DNA of 64,000 bases, from the NCBI GenBank assembly GCA_940671915.1, contig CALNVZ010001495.1:197014-261013 (forward strand). Direction: 5' to 3'. Of this stretch, positions 11,717 through 22,510 are shown in pieces; the first letter of the stretch is position 1; each line of letters starts with the position of its first letter. The notes beneath the pieces were generated by a model. The model had not been told where the DNA came from. It did no database searches and worked only from the letters and a program-made list of their open reading frames with translations. A program made the position numbers and the translations under genes. This stretch comes from Paracentrotus lividus (lineage: Eukaryota; Echinodermata; Echinoidea; Camarodonta; Echinidae).

Positions 11717-12673
11717 CACTGTCCGTCATAAAGGTGGAATATTTTTTGCCGCTAATAGCGACATGATTTGCTCTGACTAATTTCCTGAATATGTTTGTCC
11801 TGTTTTTCTTTTTGGGACCCTGGCTATATCTTGGACATTCTCACCAACCCTTCAGCGGGCCTTTTCCAAAAAAGTTTTGTCAACCCCCTTGATGCCATTT
11901 TTTGTATTTTCTCATTTTGGGCCCCTTTTGTTTTCGGCCGATCAAGCCCTCTCAGTCACTCCCACGAAACGCACCTCGGGTGTACTGTTTTATATTTTTC
12001 TTTAATTAAATCTATTTTCGGGGACAGGCTTGGCTCTCTTGTCTAGGGGAGGGGTTGAGTAAAACGAGATTGGTGAAACAGGATATTTATTATTATCTTT
12101 ATGCTGAAAACAAAAGAAATGAAAAAACACTTTACATTTACTATCAATTTTCCCCTGAAACTTTGTTTAGCCTTGATGACAAGGCTGTAAATAGTCATTA
12201 TTGTAATATTTTTATTTTGATTTATGTTTGGTTGAGATTTACAATACAATATTAGAGAAGATAGAAATTTCTATGTGTAAAATGAATAAAATGAATGTTG
12301 AACCCCAATCAAAATAAATTTGACCCTCCCGTACGAAAAAGAGACGACCTGTACTACTACATCTAGATTTAATTAAAGAACAATAAAAATCTCCACCTCA
12401 GACGTGTTTCCTTGGGGTAGGACTGAGGGGTCTTGGTGGTCGCGTGAACAAAAAAGGGCCCAAAAATAAGAAAAATTACGAAAATGGCCATCTTCTGGGG
12501 GTGACAACTTTTTTGAAGAAAAATCCCCCCGGAAGGTTGAAGGGAACCGTCAGATAATACCCAGGATCCCAGAAAGAGAAAGCGGTGACAAACACATTCA
12601 AGAAATTAATAACGGAGCAACATAATGTCGCTTGAGCCCAAAAAAAATTATTCCACCTTTATGACGAACAGTG
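11717..12673. mobile_element. 957-bp foldback MITE, CACTGTCCGTCATAAAGG family, copy 1
   Basis: The ends begin CACTGTCCGTCATAAAGGTG and are flanked by TA on both sides (11715-11716 and 12674-12675), as expected for Tc1/mariner-type insertion. The two halves are inverted repeats of roughly 450 bp, for example GGACCCTGGCTATATC at 11815 against its complement near 12570. A second copy starts at 25161. No transposase, so non-autonomous. Confidence 0.88.
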
Positions 12674-12675
12674 TA

Positions 12676-13480
12676 TATTGTTAACATTCTAAAACTGACA
12701 ATACGGTAATCATATTTGCAATCAGGACCTTTTTAAGTATAGAAAATGGAATGAATACCGGGCAAGTAGTGATTGAATATATAATGATACTGTATATATT
12801 TTTGCGTTTATTCTCATCCATCATTCGTAACAATCAACTTCACACCCAATAACAAATCACAATATTGAACTCAATATTTGGGGAGTAACCTACCAGATAG
12901 ACCTAGCCGGCATTTATTTAACAGTTCTGTTCTCTGTTTGCGTTGTTTTAAACTCTTTCTGACCCTCAAACGATATCAAATAATACAAAACATGTATTAT
13001 TTTGTATTTGAATATCCCAAAACATGATGAATGATCTTTGACTGTCTAGTGATATTTTATTTTACCCACCGATTAAACATTATATGTTTTATATCCAAAA
13101 CGTCAAACCTGAACAATTATAGAAAGTAATCGTTCACATATTATATACTTCTTGTTAATTTCTAAGTATCAATGTTTTCTGAGTATCAAATGATCACAAA
13201 CCAACATAATTTTTAACATTCAAGGTTATAAAAAAATATATATTTTATATTAAAGTGTACTACATCCCACCCTAATGTCCCTACCTATTCCCTCCCTAAC
13301 CCGGCGTTGTTTTATAGCTCCATGCTGAGATAAACCTAAAATGGGGCAAATGCTCTAAAAAAAAAAAACCTAATGGCAAAACGTCCTGATTCAAAGAAAG
13401 GAATAAAATTACATTTCAAGATGTTTTGTGTATATATCACTTTTTCTATCAATTTTGATAAAAAATTTGTTTCTGTTTAA
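12676..13480. other. AT-rich, no recognised feature
   Basis: I see no coding signal, structured RNA or long repeat here. Confidence 0.5.
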
Positions 13481-13720
13481 TAATAATAATAATAATAATA
13501 ATACCGGTTTCCTATAAAGCGCTTTACCTGTTAAGACCAAAGCGCTTACAGTACATTATTACCCCAGTCATTGGATTCATTTTCGATCCCGCACTTTACA
13601 GTGCACAATCTCCACTCCCTGGGGAGCATTCCAGTCGGTCGCCTGTTAGGCGCACACATGCTAAAGCGAACCACATAGCATTCGCAATCCTACGGGGTAC
13701 CCATTTTTATCACCTCGGAT
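13481..13720. repeat. TAA microsatellite plus dispersed GCGCTTT repeat
   Basis: A TAA run (about 13481-13502) leads into CCGGTTTCCTATAAAGCGCT, followed by a conserved-looking tail with GGGGAGCATTCCAGTCGGTCG. This layout (AATAAT run plus a short unique module) recurs at about 43003-43090 with a different module. It resembles SINE- or MITE-like repeats with a microsatellite edge. Confidence 0.6.
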
Positions 13721-14352
13721 GGGGCTGTCTGACAAAGCTAGAATGGCTTACAAGCCCTTTCGTTTCCCTCTTTATACATTTCTGAACATTCCAAACCTTC
13801 ACGATTCAATAACTTTCAACTGCCAAAGTTATTCGAACCATCCCGCTCCGTGGGACAACGACCTTAGCCCAATTCAATGCTACGTAACATTATTGGATAC
13901 TCATATAAACACAACACAAAAAGAAAGTTCCCCCTATTTCAGATATCAATAATTTTTGAACCAGCAGGAATTTAAAAAAAAATCTAATCATATTTAATTA
14001 GCTACCATAGGAGCGAATTTGAGGAAAAATCATCAAGTCATGCTTCAGTGAATAATGGTTGAATGCAAAAATGTAATTTTTTGAAGTTCACAAGCCTAAA
14101 ATCACAACTTTGATTCAATGATATCGGACCCATTTTCAGATTTTAAACAATTCACACGTCAGAATGATGTATGCAAAACGTGCTTCCCAACATACGGAAA
14201 CGAAATTTGCATCAAATTTCACAGTTGAGTGAGCATGCAGCAAAAATTGCCCAAACTGATTTCTTACTTATTTACCAAGTTATAATCGATCAAATGTGAG
14301 GGAATTCCTGTTTTGGAAGTGTATGCAACCAATATCCATCCATTCACGGTTG

Positions 14353-15422
14353 AATGAACCCATCAATCAACAAAAAAATAGGCCATTTTAGAATCACGAA
14401 GAGTCATTGTGGTAATTTTATGCATTAGAAAGCATCTCAATAACATTTTTGGGGGGTTGTATTTATATTCTTTGGGCACGTGTCAATGATCCAATGGCAT
14501 TTATTTAAAAATTCATGCTTCAGTGAGCACGTGAGACTGGAAGAGCCCTTTTCTCACTTAGGGACTAATATTCAAATTCTTACCTTTATTGAATATAACA
14601 ATTCTTTTCGGGGAGTACTTTTGATCTTAAATTCATAAAAATCCCGATGTTTCACGCATCAGTGGTCACAAGATACAAGAAAATCATGAAAATAAGAAGA
14701 AAGTTTCGGGCTTCGTCATGGTTCATTGACTTTTCGAATACGTAATTTGAGTAACGATCATGTTAGTTAGAGACCAGTTGAAGCTATGTGCAAAGTTTCA
14801 TAAAATAATTCACAGTCAAATGGACAAAAACTGACAATTAAAACATGCCAAATTTAACTTTTGTTAAACTTTTGTTATACCTCTGTACATAAAGTCAATG
14901 GAGGAGGAAATCCAAACCTGACAAATGTGAAATTTGGCCAATTACATTGATGATTATTGTTAATTCAACCTTGAGTTATGTCACGAAACTTGGCACACAG
15001 ATGCAACTGATCTCCAACTAACATGATCTCGATTCAAATTACGTATTCGAAAAGTCACTGAATCATGACGAACCTTCAAACTTTCTTTTCATTTGCATGA
15101 TTTTCATGTATCTTGTGCCCACTGAGGTGTAAAACATCGGGATTTTTGTGAAAATAAATCAAAAGTAGTCCCCAACATTATTGTTATATTGAATCACAGT
15201 AAGAATTAGAATTTTAGTCCATACGTGAGAAAAGGGGTTTCTAGTCTAACGTGCTCACTGAAGCATTATTTTTTAAATAAATGACATAGGATCATTGATA
15301 CGTGCCGAAAGAATATAAATAAAACCCCCAAAAATGTTATTGAGATGCTTTCTAGTGCATAAAATGACTACAATGACCCTTCTAAAATGGCCTATTTTTG
15401 GTTGATTGATGGGTTCATTCAA
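14353..15422. mobile_element. 1.07-kb inverted-repeat element
   Basis: Arms of about 460 bp (14353-14815 and 14965-15422) are reverse complements, ending in TTGAATGAACCCATCAATCA. Paired landmarks are GGCCATTTTAGAA, CATTTTTGGGGG, and CATCGGGATTTTTATG-type blocks. The word CATGCTTCAGTGA(G/A) also appears outside the arms at about 14040, so the element may extend further left. No coding potential. No clear target duplication. Confidence 0.75.
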
Positions 15423-15444
15423 ATGATTTCTGCTATCTTTATTC

Positions 15445-15495
15445 AAAATAGATTTGTTTTTGTTTTTGTTTTGTTTTTGTTTTTGTTTTTTATAG
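15445..15495 (+). repeat. TTTTTG microsatellite
   Basis: Imperfect run of TTTTTG units directly after the right arm of the inverted repeat. Confidence 0.85.
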
Positions 15496-15700
15496 TAAAA
15501 TGGGCACTCATTTTGGACGCCCCCGGCTGTATGGCCCTCATGCTGCAGAGATGCACTGCCAGATGTTTATTTGGTAAATGTGGGGTTCTTTCTCATGTTT
15601 TCCAATATTCAGCTGCTGGTCTACCTCGTTCATCTAATCAAAACCCTGTCAGCTGCCTGCTTATACGAGGACCGCCCAAGCAAGCAAAACAAAAAAAATC

Positions 15701-15758
15701 ACGACGAAATTGGCGACGAAATTCACGACGTTGCCAATTTCGTCACCAATTTCGTCGT
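15701..15758. repeat. 23-bp-arm hairpin
   Basis: Arms 15701-15723 and 15736-15758 are almost perfect reverse complements (ACGACGAAATTGG…), separated by 12 bases. Each arm itself repeats GACGAAATT, giving a doubly repetitive stem. Confidence 0.85.
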
Positions 15759-15799
15759 GAATTTTTCACGATGTCTCGTTTCAGAGCAAGTGGAATTCA

Positions 15800-16690
15800 T
15801 CTACTATGTTAATCATGTTAAACAGTGAAAACAAACGAGGCTATAATACGGCCAAGCACGATGAAATTCATCGCTCGGTCGCGGTGAGCCTGTGGGTAAG
15901 ATCACACATAATGCGCTGTTCTGCGCCCCGATGGAAAGCATGCAATCAGAAAAGTATTACAGTAACGGTTTTCCTAATTTCCATATGAAATGTTAGATAT
16001 CTTAATCATGTTAATAGTCAAGTAACTTACTAGGGATTCCTGACATGCCTGACTGATTTATAATGTTTACAATCAAGTCGGCAAAATTACCTAAACCCCA
16101 AAAAATTTAATCTCATTCAGTGTTTCTGAATCCCTTTAAAAGTAATGATAAGGTGTGCAAGTTAAAAAAAAATGCCAATATTAAAAAATTACTATATTAT
16201 ACTTGCATTTAAAAAAGAAACCCAACAAATTAGGCCACATGAAAATGATGTATATCCAGGCTCTCAATAGTATTTTCAGGATTTCCTTGTGAATACAGAA
16301 GGAAACCCTGAAAATATATTGTCAAAATGTAGGTATATGATTACCTAGTCAGACAAGATAATGTAACAGGAACCTTAAAACAGGAATATAAAACACGAAT
16401 ATCATTTAAATTATGTCCTCGAATAGATATAGATAGAACAAAAATAACACAATTTCCCTAGCGATATTAGTTACTGTTTTTGTATTTTGTTGTTGTTTTG
16501 GAGGGTTTTGGTTGATTTTGCTTTCGAAGTGCCCATGATAATAAGACTTAAGTGTTGTTGTAACAATATCAAGCAAATCTAGTTTCTTATCATATTTTGT
16601 GCCAAAGGTAACACTTTGCATATTGCTGCAAAGATATCGATGTCTTTCAAAGCAAAACGAAACCCCCAAATTACATATTTATAATGAGGT
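15800..16690. other. No recognised gene
   Basis: AT-rich sequence. An 87-codon minus-strand frame at 16406-16669 has no family I recognise, no flanking splice signals I trust, and is probably chance. Confidence 0.4.
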
Positions 16691-16695
16691 TCTGG

Positions 16696-16790
16696 TGTCA
16701 CATAAAAATTGTACAGACTTAGACTGTACGACAGAATGTAGGTGCGAGGTATAATTGCGATGATGATTACGTTTATTATGTAAACTAATC
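16696..16790 (+). repeat. LTR-like fragment related to the LTR at 38392
   Basis: Starts TGTCACATAA and follows the 38392 LTR through TACAGAC, a GGTGCGA…TATAATTGCG block and TTATGTAAA. It stops before the poly(A)-signal half and joins foldback sequence. A partial LTR scrap. Confidence 0.55.
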
Positions 16791-17231
16791 CCCTCCCAAA
16801 AAGTTACGCAAATCGACTTTGGGCCATGATAACTTTTGAGGGGCGCTTTAGTTGTTCCTGATATTTGTACCATTTGAAAGATAATTTATTCACCTTTTTA
16901 TTGATTTTTATTTTATTGATATCCTATTTGTAATGATTGTGTCATGCTTCAATGCACAGAATATCAGAATATGGAGAAAAGTAACAAAAATTAAGTCAAA
17001 TGTTGTAAAATGCACTTTTATTGCTCACATTCAAATTCCGCAACTCGACTTTAGACCCGAATAACTTTTGGGGTAATTTATCATTTTTTTTAATTTGGGC
17101 TATTGTCAAGTTCAGTTATTCCTCTTTTTATTGATACCTAATTTGTCATGGTGATGTAATGCCCGGGTCCACAGAACCCCTGAATGCAAGCCAAAGCGAA
17201 CGATAATGTTGACAGATTGAATGTTCTCTTA

Positions 17232-17245
17232 CACAACTTTGAACC
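17232..17245. repeat. 14-bp target duplication, left copy
   Basis: CACAACTTTGAACC here equals 17884-17897 and abuts the tandem tRNA-like array on both sides. Confidence 0.92.
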
Positions 17246-17290
17246 TGACTAGTAACCAGGAGGTCTCTGGTTCGAATCCCGATGGTACCC
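17246..17290 (+). pseudogene. tRNA-Thr-like 3' half
   Basis: Anticodon-loop to acceptor part only (anticodon AGT at 17251-17253, B box GGTTCGAATCC). The D arm is missing because the array starts here. Confidence 0.7.
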
Positions 17291-17503
17291 CATTTTCTTT
17301 GCTCATTTTTTCATATTATATATTTCTGGTCAGTTTCCAAATTTATCCAAAAATTATATTAAAAAAGCTGCATCACTTCACCGTGATCCCTCGCATTTAC
17401 TCCAAGTTGATTTCCATCCTTCGGGCTTATGCCAGGTTTATATAGCTTCTGACCACTCGAGCATTGAAGAGTTAACGGGTATTAGGGACAACCCTATCCG
17501 GGG

Positions 17504-17576
17504 CTTACTATAGCTCAGATGGTAAAGCGCCTGACTAGTAACCAGGAGGTCTCTGGTTCGAATCCCGATGGTACCC
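17504..17576 (+). tRNA. tRNA-Thr(AGT)-like sequence, unit 2
   Basis: A box TAGCTCAGATGG and B box GGTTCGAATCC are intact. The D-stem 5' strand GCTC faces AAGC rather than the GAGC seen in unit 3, giving one mismatch. Loop CTAGTAA places anticodon AGT at 17537-17539. One anticodon-stem pair and one T-stem pair are mismatched, and the outer acceptor pairs fail (CTTACTA against TGGTACC). More likely a tRNA-derived repeat or pseudogene than a working tRNA. Confidence 0.5.
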
Positions 17577-17789
17577 TATTTTCTTTGCTCATTTTTTCAT
17601 ATTATATATTTCTGGTCAGTTTCCAAATTTATCCAAAAATTATATTAAAAAAGCTGCATCACTTCACCGTGATCCCTCGCATTTACTCCGAGTTGATTTC
17701 TATCCTTCGGGTTTATGCCAGGTTTCTATAGCTTCTGACCACTCGAGCATTGAAGAGTTAACGGGTATTAGGGACAACCCCATCCGGGG

Positions 17790-17862
17790 CTTACTATAGC
17801 TCAGATGGTAGAGCGCCTGACTAGTAACCAGGAGGTCTCTGGTTCGAATCCCGATGGTACCC
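17790..17862 (+). tRNA. tRNA-Thr(AGT)-like sequence, unit 3
   Basis: Same as unit 2 at +286 bp, with AGAGCG instead of AAAGCG in the D arm, so the GCTC/GAGC stem is perfect. Anticodon AGT at 17823-17825. The acceptor stem has the same outer mismatches. Followed 15 bp later by the T6 tract. Confidence 0.5.
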
Positions 17863-17877
17863 CATTTTCTTTGCTCA

Positions 17878-17883
17878 TTTTTT
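17878..17883 (+). terminator. T6 Pol III-type terminator at the array end
   Basis: Six T's directly before the right target duplication. This is the exact 3' end of the retroposed block. Confidence 0.7.
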
Positions 17884-18285
17884 CACAACTTTGAACCGTG
17901 ATACATTTTAATGTGGGGTTTTATCACTATCAATTTTTATAGCATTGAAAAGTTCATTTATTCTTCTTTTTATTGATACCCTATTTGCAATAGTACCATC
18001 ATGTGTGAATGCACAAAATTCATGAATATATAGCAAAGTAAAAAGTGAAAAGTTCAAAATGCATTGTTATTACTCAAATTCATTAACTCGCAACGGACAA
18101 TAACACTCACAATTGGCATTCATTTTGCAACATTTGACTTCTGACTTGTCCTAAGATTCAGGTAATCTGTACGTACAGGAACAACAATATTCTTACAATT
18201 AGGGTATCACAAGTGGAATAAATGAGCTTGAAATGGTATAAAATTCAATGAAAATTAGAAAATACCCCAAAAGTTACCAGGGCCT

Positions 18286-18292
18286 AAAGTCA
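18286..18292. repeat. 7-bp target duplication of the RTE LINE
   Basis: AAAGTCA here equals 21880-21886, flanking the LINE. Confidence 0.8.
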
Positions 18293-18297
18293 CACTC

Positions 18298-20093
18298 TCA
18301 CTCACTCAATCCCTTGACTCTTCCGGAGTCGTTGGAGGGATTTGAGAGCCGAAGAAGCACATTTTTCCTCCATGCCTTCCTGTCAGTTGTAGTCGACAGC
18401 AGTTCTTGCATTTTCATATCTGTCCATGTCTTTACATTTTCCATCCAGCTTGTCCTTTGACGTCCTCTTCTGCGTCCACCTTCAACTGTGCCTTGTAGAA
18501 TGGTTTTTGACAGGCTGTTGTGTCGGGTGAGGTGACCAAACCATGTTAGCTTACGTCGCTTTACGGTTGCAAGTAGAGGTTGCTGGATGGGGGCCAACTA
18601 GGTTTCTGACTGTGGTTAATACATATTCGTTGGTTTTGTGCTCTCTGTAGGAGATGTCAAGTAGCTTCCTCAGGCATTTAGTTTCAAAAGCCTGTATTCT
18701 CCGTTCGGTCTCCTTCTGAAGTGTCCATGCTTCACAACCATAAAGAAATATGAAGACAGCATGGGCCTTGTACAGCTTGAACTTGACGTGAAAAGTGATA
18801 TTACTCTTCCAGATCCTGGCTAGTCTTGCCATAGCTGCAGTGGCTGTCTCTGCTGTGAAGGTGCCATCTTTCGATAGTGTTGCTCCTAGGTATTTGAAGC
18901 TGGTAACTTCTTGCAAGGATTCTCCATTCATGGTGATGTTGACATTAATGTTCTTAGTGCTGTTTACCATGACCTTTGACTTTTCTGTGCAGACTTCTTT
19001 ACCGTATGCCCTGGCTCTCGAGTCAAGTCTGGTGGTGAGATCTTGCAAATCCTCCTTGCTACTGCCCATCAAGTCAATGTCATCTGCAAAGTGAAGATTG
19101 CAGACAGGCCTTTCATCAATGGATATAGAAGTCTGCCTATTCTCGAGGGTCTCCAACATAATTTGTTCCAGAAAGAGATTGAAAATAACAGGGGAAAGAA
19201 TGCACCCCTGCCTTACACCAACAGTTGTTGGGAAGAACTCTCCTGCGATGTTGTTTAAAAGCACTGAGCTGCTTGAGCGTTCATAAAGGGCTTGGATGAC
19301 TTGAGCTAGCCCCTCGTCGATGTTAAATCCTCTGAGGACTTGTCAGAGACCATCATGCCAAACTATGTCGAAGGCTTTCTTGAAGTCAATGAAATTATGG
19401 AACAGGTCCTTCTGATGTTGAAGGTGTTTTTCAATGAGGACCCTACAGTTGAAATTTTGTTCCACAGTGCTCCGACCAGCCCTAAAGCAAGCTTGCTCTT
19501 CTGAAAGTACTTCCTCTGCCTTGGATTTCAGTCGGTTAAGGATAACACGGAGCATGACCTTGATGGGATGGCTAACAAGGCTTATAGTTCTGTAATTTTG
19601 GCATTGTTTTAGATTGCCCTTCTTAGGAAGCCGAATCACCAGTGACTGTGTCCACTCCTTTGGCCATTTCTTCTGTTTCCAGATTTTTTTGGCAGAGATG
19701 TGTAAGGGCTTCTGTGATTGAATCTCCTCCATTTTTCAGTAACTCAGCTGGTACGTTGTTTACGCCTGGTGATTTGCCTGCTTTGAGACTCTTCACTGCT
19801 GCTTCCACTTCCACCTTTAGTACTTCTGGGCTTTCTTTCTGTACTGCAGGAGCTTCGTTAGCTTTAAGAATTGAGATATCTGGATGAAGCTCATAGTTGT
19901 ACAGACCGTTGCAGTATTCTGTCCATCTCCTGTGAACATCATCGTTGTTTGTTGGGAGATTACCATCTTTATCTTCGATGACAGTCGATCTTGGCTGATT
20001 GGTCTTTGTGAGAACCTTAAGGGTTTTATAGGCCTCCTTACCTTCCCTGTTTCCAAACTCCTCTCCATAAGGAAACACTGCTGTTCTATCCAA
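18298..20093 (-). pseudogene. RTE-like LINE reverse transcriptase and C-terminus
   Basis: Order of blocks: LKAGKSPGVNNVPAELLK (near 19740-19800), EEQACFRAGRSTVEQN (about 19450-19500), motif A NFIDFKKAFDIVWH (about 19360-19400), GVRQGCILSPVIFNLF (about 19190-19230), catalytic HFADDID (about 19075-19095), FKYLGATLS (about 18890), LYGCEAWTLQKE (about 18720), and C-terminal RRKLTWFGHLTRH with GGRRRGRQRTSW (18440-18560). A single TGA interrupts just after motif A (about 19340, at a position often W). Frameshifts occur near 20070, 19690 and 18590. Catalytic residues remain, but the frame is broken. Confidence 0.9.
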
Positions 20094-20149
20094 TCATCTT
20101 TCGCTGCTTTCATTTTCCTCCTAACTTTTTTGTTCGCTTGTTGGTATTT

Positions 20150-21348
20150 TTTCCTCGCTTCGATGTCCTTATGTTTCTCTTTCATCAGCTCTCGTCTGTT
20201 GTCACATAGGTCAAGAACTTCATTTGTGACCCAAGGCTTGTTTTTCTTCCGTTTCTTACCTAGCACCTCGTCAGCTGTGGTTATTAGGGTTTCTTTGATG
20301 TTGTTTGAGATTGTATCAATGTCGCAGTCAATGATGTTGAGGGCTGCGAACTTCCCACCCACTTGGGCCTGGAACCCCTCTGCAATTTGGGGATCTTTCA
20401 GTTTATCCAAGCCAAAACAAATACGACTGCTCTTTGGGCGACGTCTTAAGTCCAGCTTAAGTTTGAATGTTGCCATCACAAGGTCGTGGTCGCTGCCAAT
20501 ATCAGCACCAGGGAATGTTTTTGTATTTGCCTTGTTGATGCTGGACTTGTATCGCTGTGGAGCCAGGATGTACTCGATCTGGTTGTGCACTTTCTCATCC
20601 GGTGAGTGCCAAGTTGTAGTTCTAGATAGCTTATGAGGTCGGAGTGTATTTGCTAATGTTAGATGGTGACTTCTAGCAAACTCAAGGAGCCTGACACCTC
20701 TGTCATTGGTTTCACCAAAGCCAAATTTCCCAGCTGTTCCTGCCCAGTCCTGGTAGGAATCTGCGCCAACTTTAGCATTCCAATCACCTAAAACTATTAG
20801 TATGTCCTTCTTTGGTACTTTGTCTATGATGGAATTAGTTCTTCATAAAACTCCTCTACTTCGTTGTCGTCATGTGAAGTAGTAGGGGCATAGAACTGTA
20901 TGATAGTTAAGTTGTGTGGCTGTGCAGCAGTACGGATAGAGATGAGTCTGCTCGAGACGGGGGTACAACTGATGACACTGTTGATTATCTCTTTCCTTAC
21001 TATGAATGCGACACCACGTTGGTGTATCTTTTCCTCGCCTGAGAACTAAATCTTGTGTCCATCGTCTGTTGATGTTTCACCGAAGCCAGTCCACCTGACT
21101 TCGGACAGTCCGATCACGTCCCAGCGGTAACGCTCAAGCTCATGAGTCACTTCATGAATTTTGCCACAAGCACAGAGGATACGAGCATTCCATGTTCCAA
21201 TGGTTGTAGCCTCGGTTGATAACTTGATATTGTTTTTCGTTCCAGTAGTCAATTTAACACGCTCATCCTGGAGGGAGTCAATGGGTAGCGCGGCCTTTGT
21301 TAATCCGGGCAACGGCCGATCCGGCATGGTATTTCTATGTTTCTTCAT
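20150..21348 (-). pseudogene. RTE-like LINE endonuclease domain
   Basis: Apurinic-type endonuclease that nicks the target. Visible blocks: GTWNARILCACGKIHEVTHE (about 21150-21200), LSEVRWTG with the catalytic E (about 21095), LGDWNAKVG (about 20780-20800) and PGADIGSDHDLV with the SDH catalytic triplet (about 20480-20520), followed by KKRKNKPWV. Frame breaks occur at about 21046 and 20830. It closely recalls the proteins often mislabelled craniofacial development protein 2-like, which derive from RTE-type endonucleases. Confidence 0.85.
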
Positions 21349-22510
21349 TTCTCATATCCTTTCAGTGGGCTTAGTAACTTGGTGGCGCCCATCTCCTCTC
21401 CAAGTTGTTAACCGCAAGCCGAAGATCACGAAGATGTGGATCGCCTCCGGTCCCGTACACTTAGGCGTTGAGTACAACTCCCTAGCCGTTGGCTGATTTA
21501 CGCAGCTCTTCCGCCTGGTGATGCAATGTAGACACCACCATGTGGAATCCTTTTTAACCCATAAGTGAGACCATTTATTAGGGATGGTTCCCTGGGAACT
21601 GTCTGGGTAGTAGAGCGTGTTCCACACGCCGGTGGGTCATACATACCCTAGACTACTGAGGGGATCCCACCCCGAGCACACGTCTGCATTGCTGCCGTTT
21701 GCTACTCCCGGCCGCAAGGCCGGCTTCCCCAGGTGAGGTGGGACGGGGACCCTTGCGTGCACTTGCAGTAGCAACCCATGTCAGCCCGTACTACAGCAGT
21801 GTCCCGAGAAGACGGTTGCTGAAGCCGGATAGAGCTGAAAGCAGAAGCTTCTGGGCTACTACTACCGAAACCCTCACCCAAAGTCAGGATTCGGAATTCA
21901 ATTTGATCAATGAAAAAGCAATTTGCAACATTTGACTTTTTACTTTTCTCCATATTTTGATATTTCGTGCAATTAAGCAGGACACAATCATTCAAATAGG
22001 ATATCAATAAAAAGGGGAATAAATTATCTTTCCAATCGTATGAATATCAGGAATAACTAAAGCATACCTAAAAAGTTATCATTGCCCAAATTCAATTTGC
22101 GAAACTTTTCGTTAGGGGTTTATGACAAGAAACTGCCTCTTGGAGGAAGCAACTCATTAAAGTTAGTACAACTATGTCATTCAGATTTCAACTGGCCCAT
22201 TGATCAAAATGGTCAGAAGGTAGTTTACAAAACACATTGCAAAAATGTATTGGCTGACAAAAAAATAGTTGTGGAATTGCAGAACTGAATAAGAGCTCAT
22301 TAATAATTTTGTTGGCCTACATGTCAAATTCACATTGACAACTAAAAAAAAGGGGGAATACATTAAAAAAAAAAAAAAAAAAAGGTAACTTTGATTTACA
22401 TCATTTTACTATACAGAGCTTTCGGGAACATTACGGTGAGTAATAAGATGGTTGGTTCAATCGACCGTGACCTCGCACTCGCACTACCGTCATGACTTTT
22501 AAAATTAGTA

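Larger units (their letters stand above)
17246..17883 (+). mobile_element. Retroposed tandem tRNA-Thr-like array, 286-bp period
   Basis: The 638-bp block is 2.23 copies of a 286-bp unit (tRNA-like head plus body). It begins inside the tRNA-like anticodon loop region, contains two complete heads, and ends exactly at a T6 tract (17878-17883), the standard RNA polymerase III terminator. The same T6 occurs in the first unit at 17306-17311 and in the second, where transcription would have had to read through. The copies differ at only a few positions. A 14-bp direct repeat flanks the block, as left by LINE-type integration of a 5'-truncated RNA. Confidence 0.85.
18293..21879 (-). mobile_element. 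Full-length RTE-like LINE (3587 bp)
   Basis: Endonuclease and reverse transcriptase occur in the usual order on the minus strand, between 7-bp direct repeats. The 3' end has a short TGAG-type tail (GAGTGAGTGAGAG) instead of poly(A), as is common in RTE-type LINEs. The 5' end starts GGGTGAGGGTTTCGG, and about 500 bp of GC-richer leader precede the endonuclease. The coding region is broken by several frameshifts and stops, so the copy is inactive. Confidence 0.88.
16790..22330. mobile_element. Degraded foldback repeat hosting a tRNA-like array and an RTE LINE
   Basis: Left-arm blocks at 16790-17000 (AAAAGTTACGCAAATCGACT; ATAATTTATTC…TTTTTATTGATATCC) reappear reverse-complemented at 21940-22110. 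Inside, a roughly 230-bp unit with TTTTTATTGATA(C/T)C and GAATGCA(C/A) words repeats at about 16890, 17120 and 17950. Two later insertions with clean target duplications sit inside it. A poly(A) tract lies at 22362-22383. Boundaries are approximate. Confidence 0.6.

Noticed and set aside
16406..16669. 87-codon minus-strand frame as a small gene
   Set aside because: No recognisable family, signal peptide or splice context.
17504..17862. Two functional tRNA-Thr genes
   Set aside because: Acceptor-stem ends do not pair, and both sit within a retroposed block with a target duplication. Kept only as tRNA-like.
19884..20636. 250-codon plus-strand frame
   Set aside because: Antisense shadow of the RTE-like endonuclease/RT coding region.
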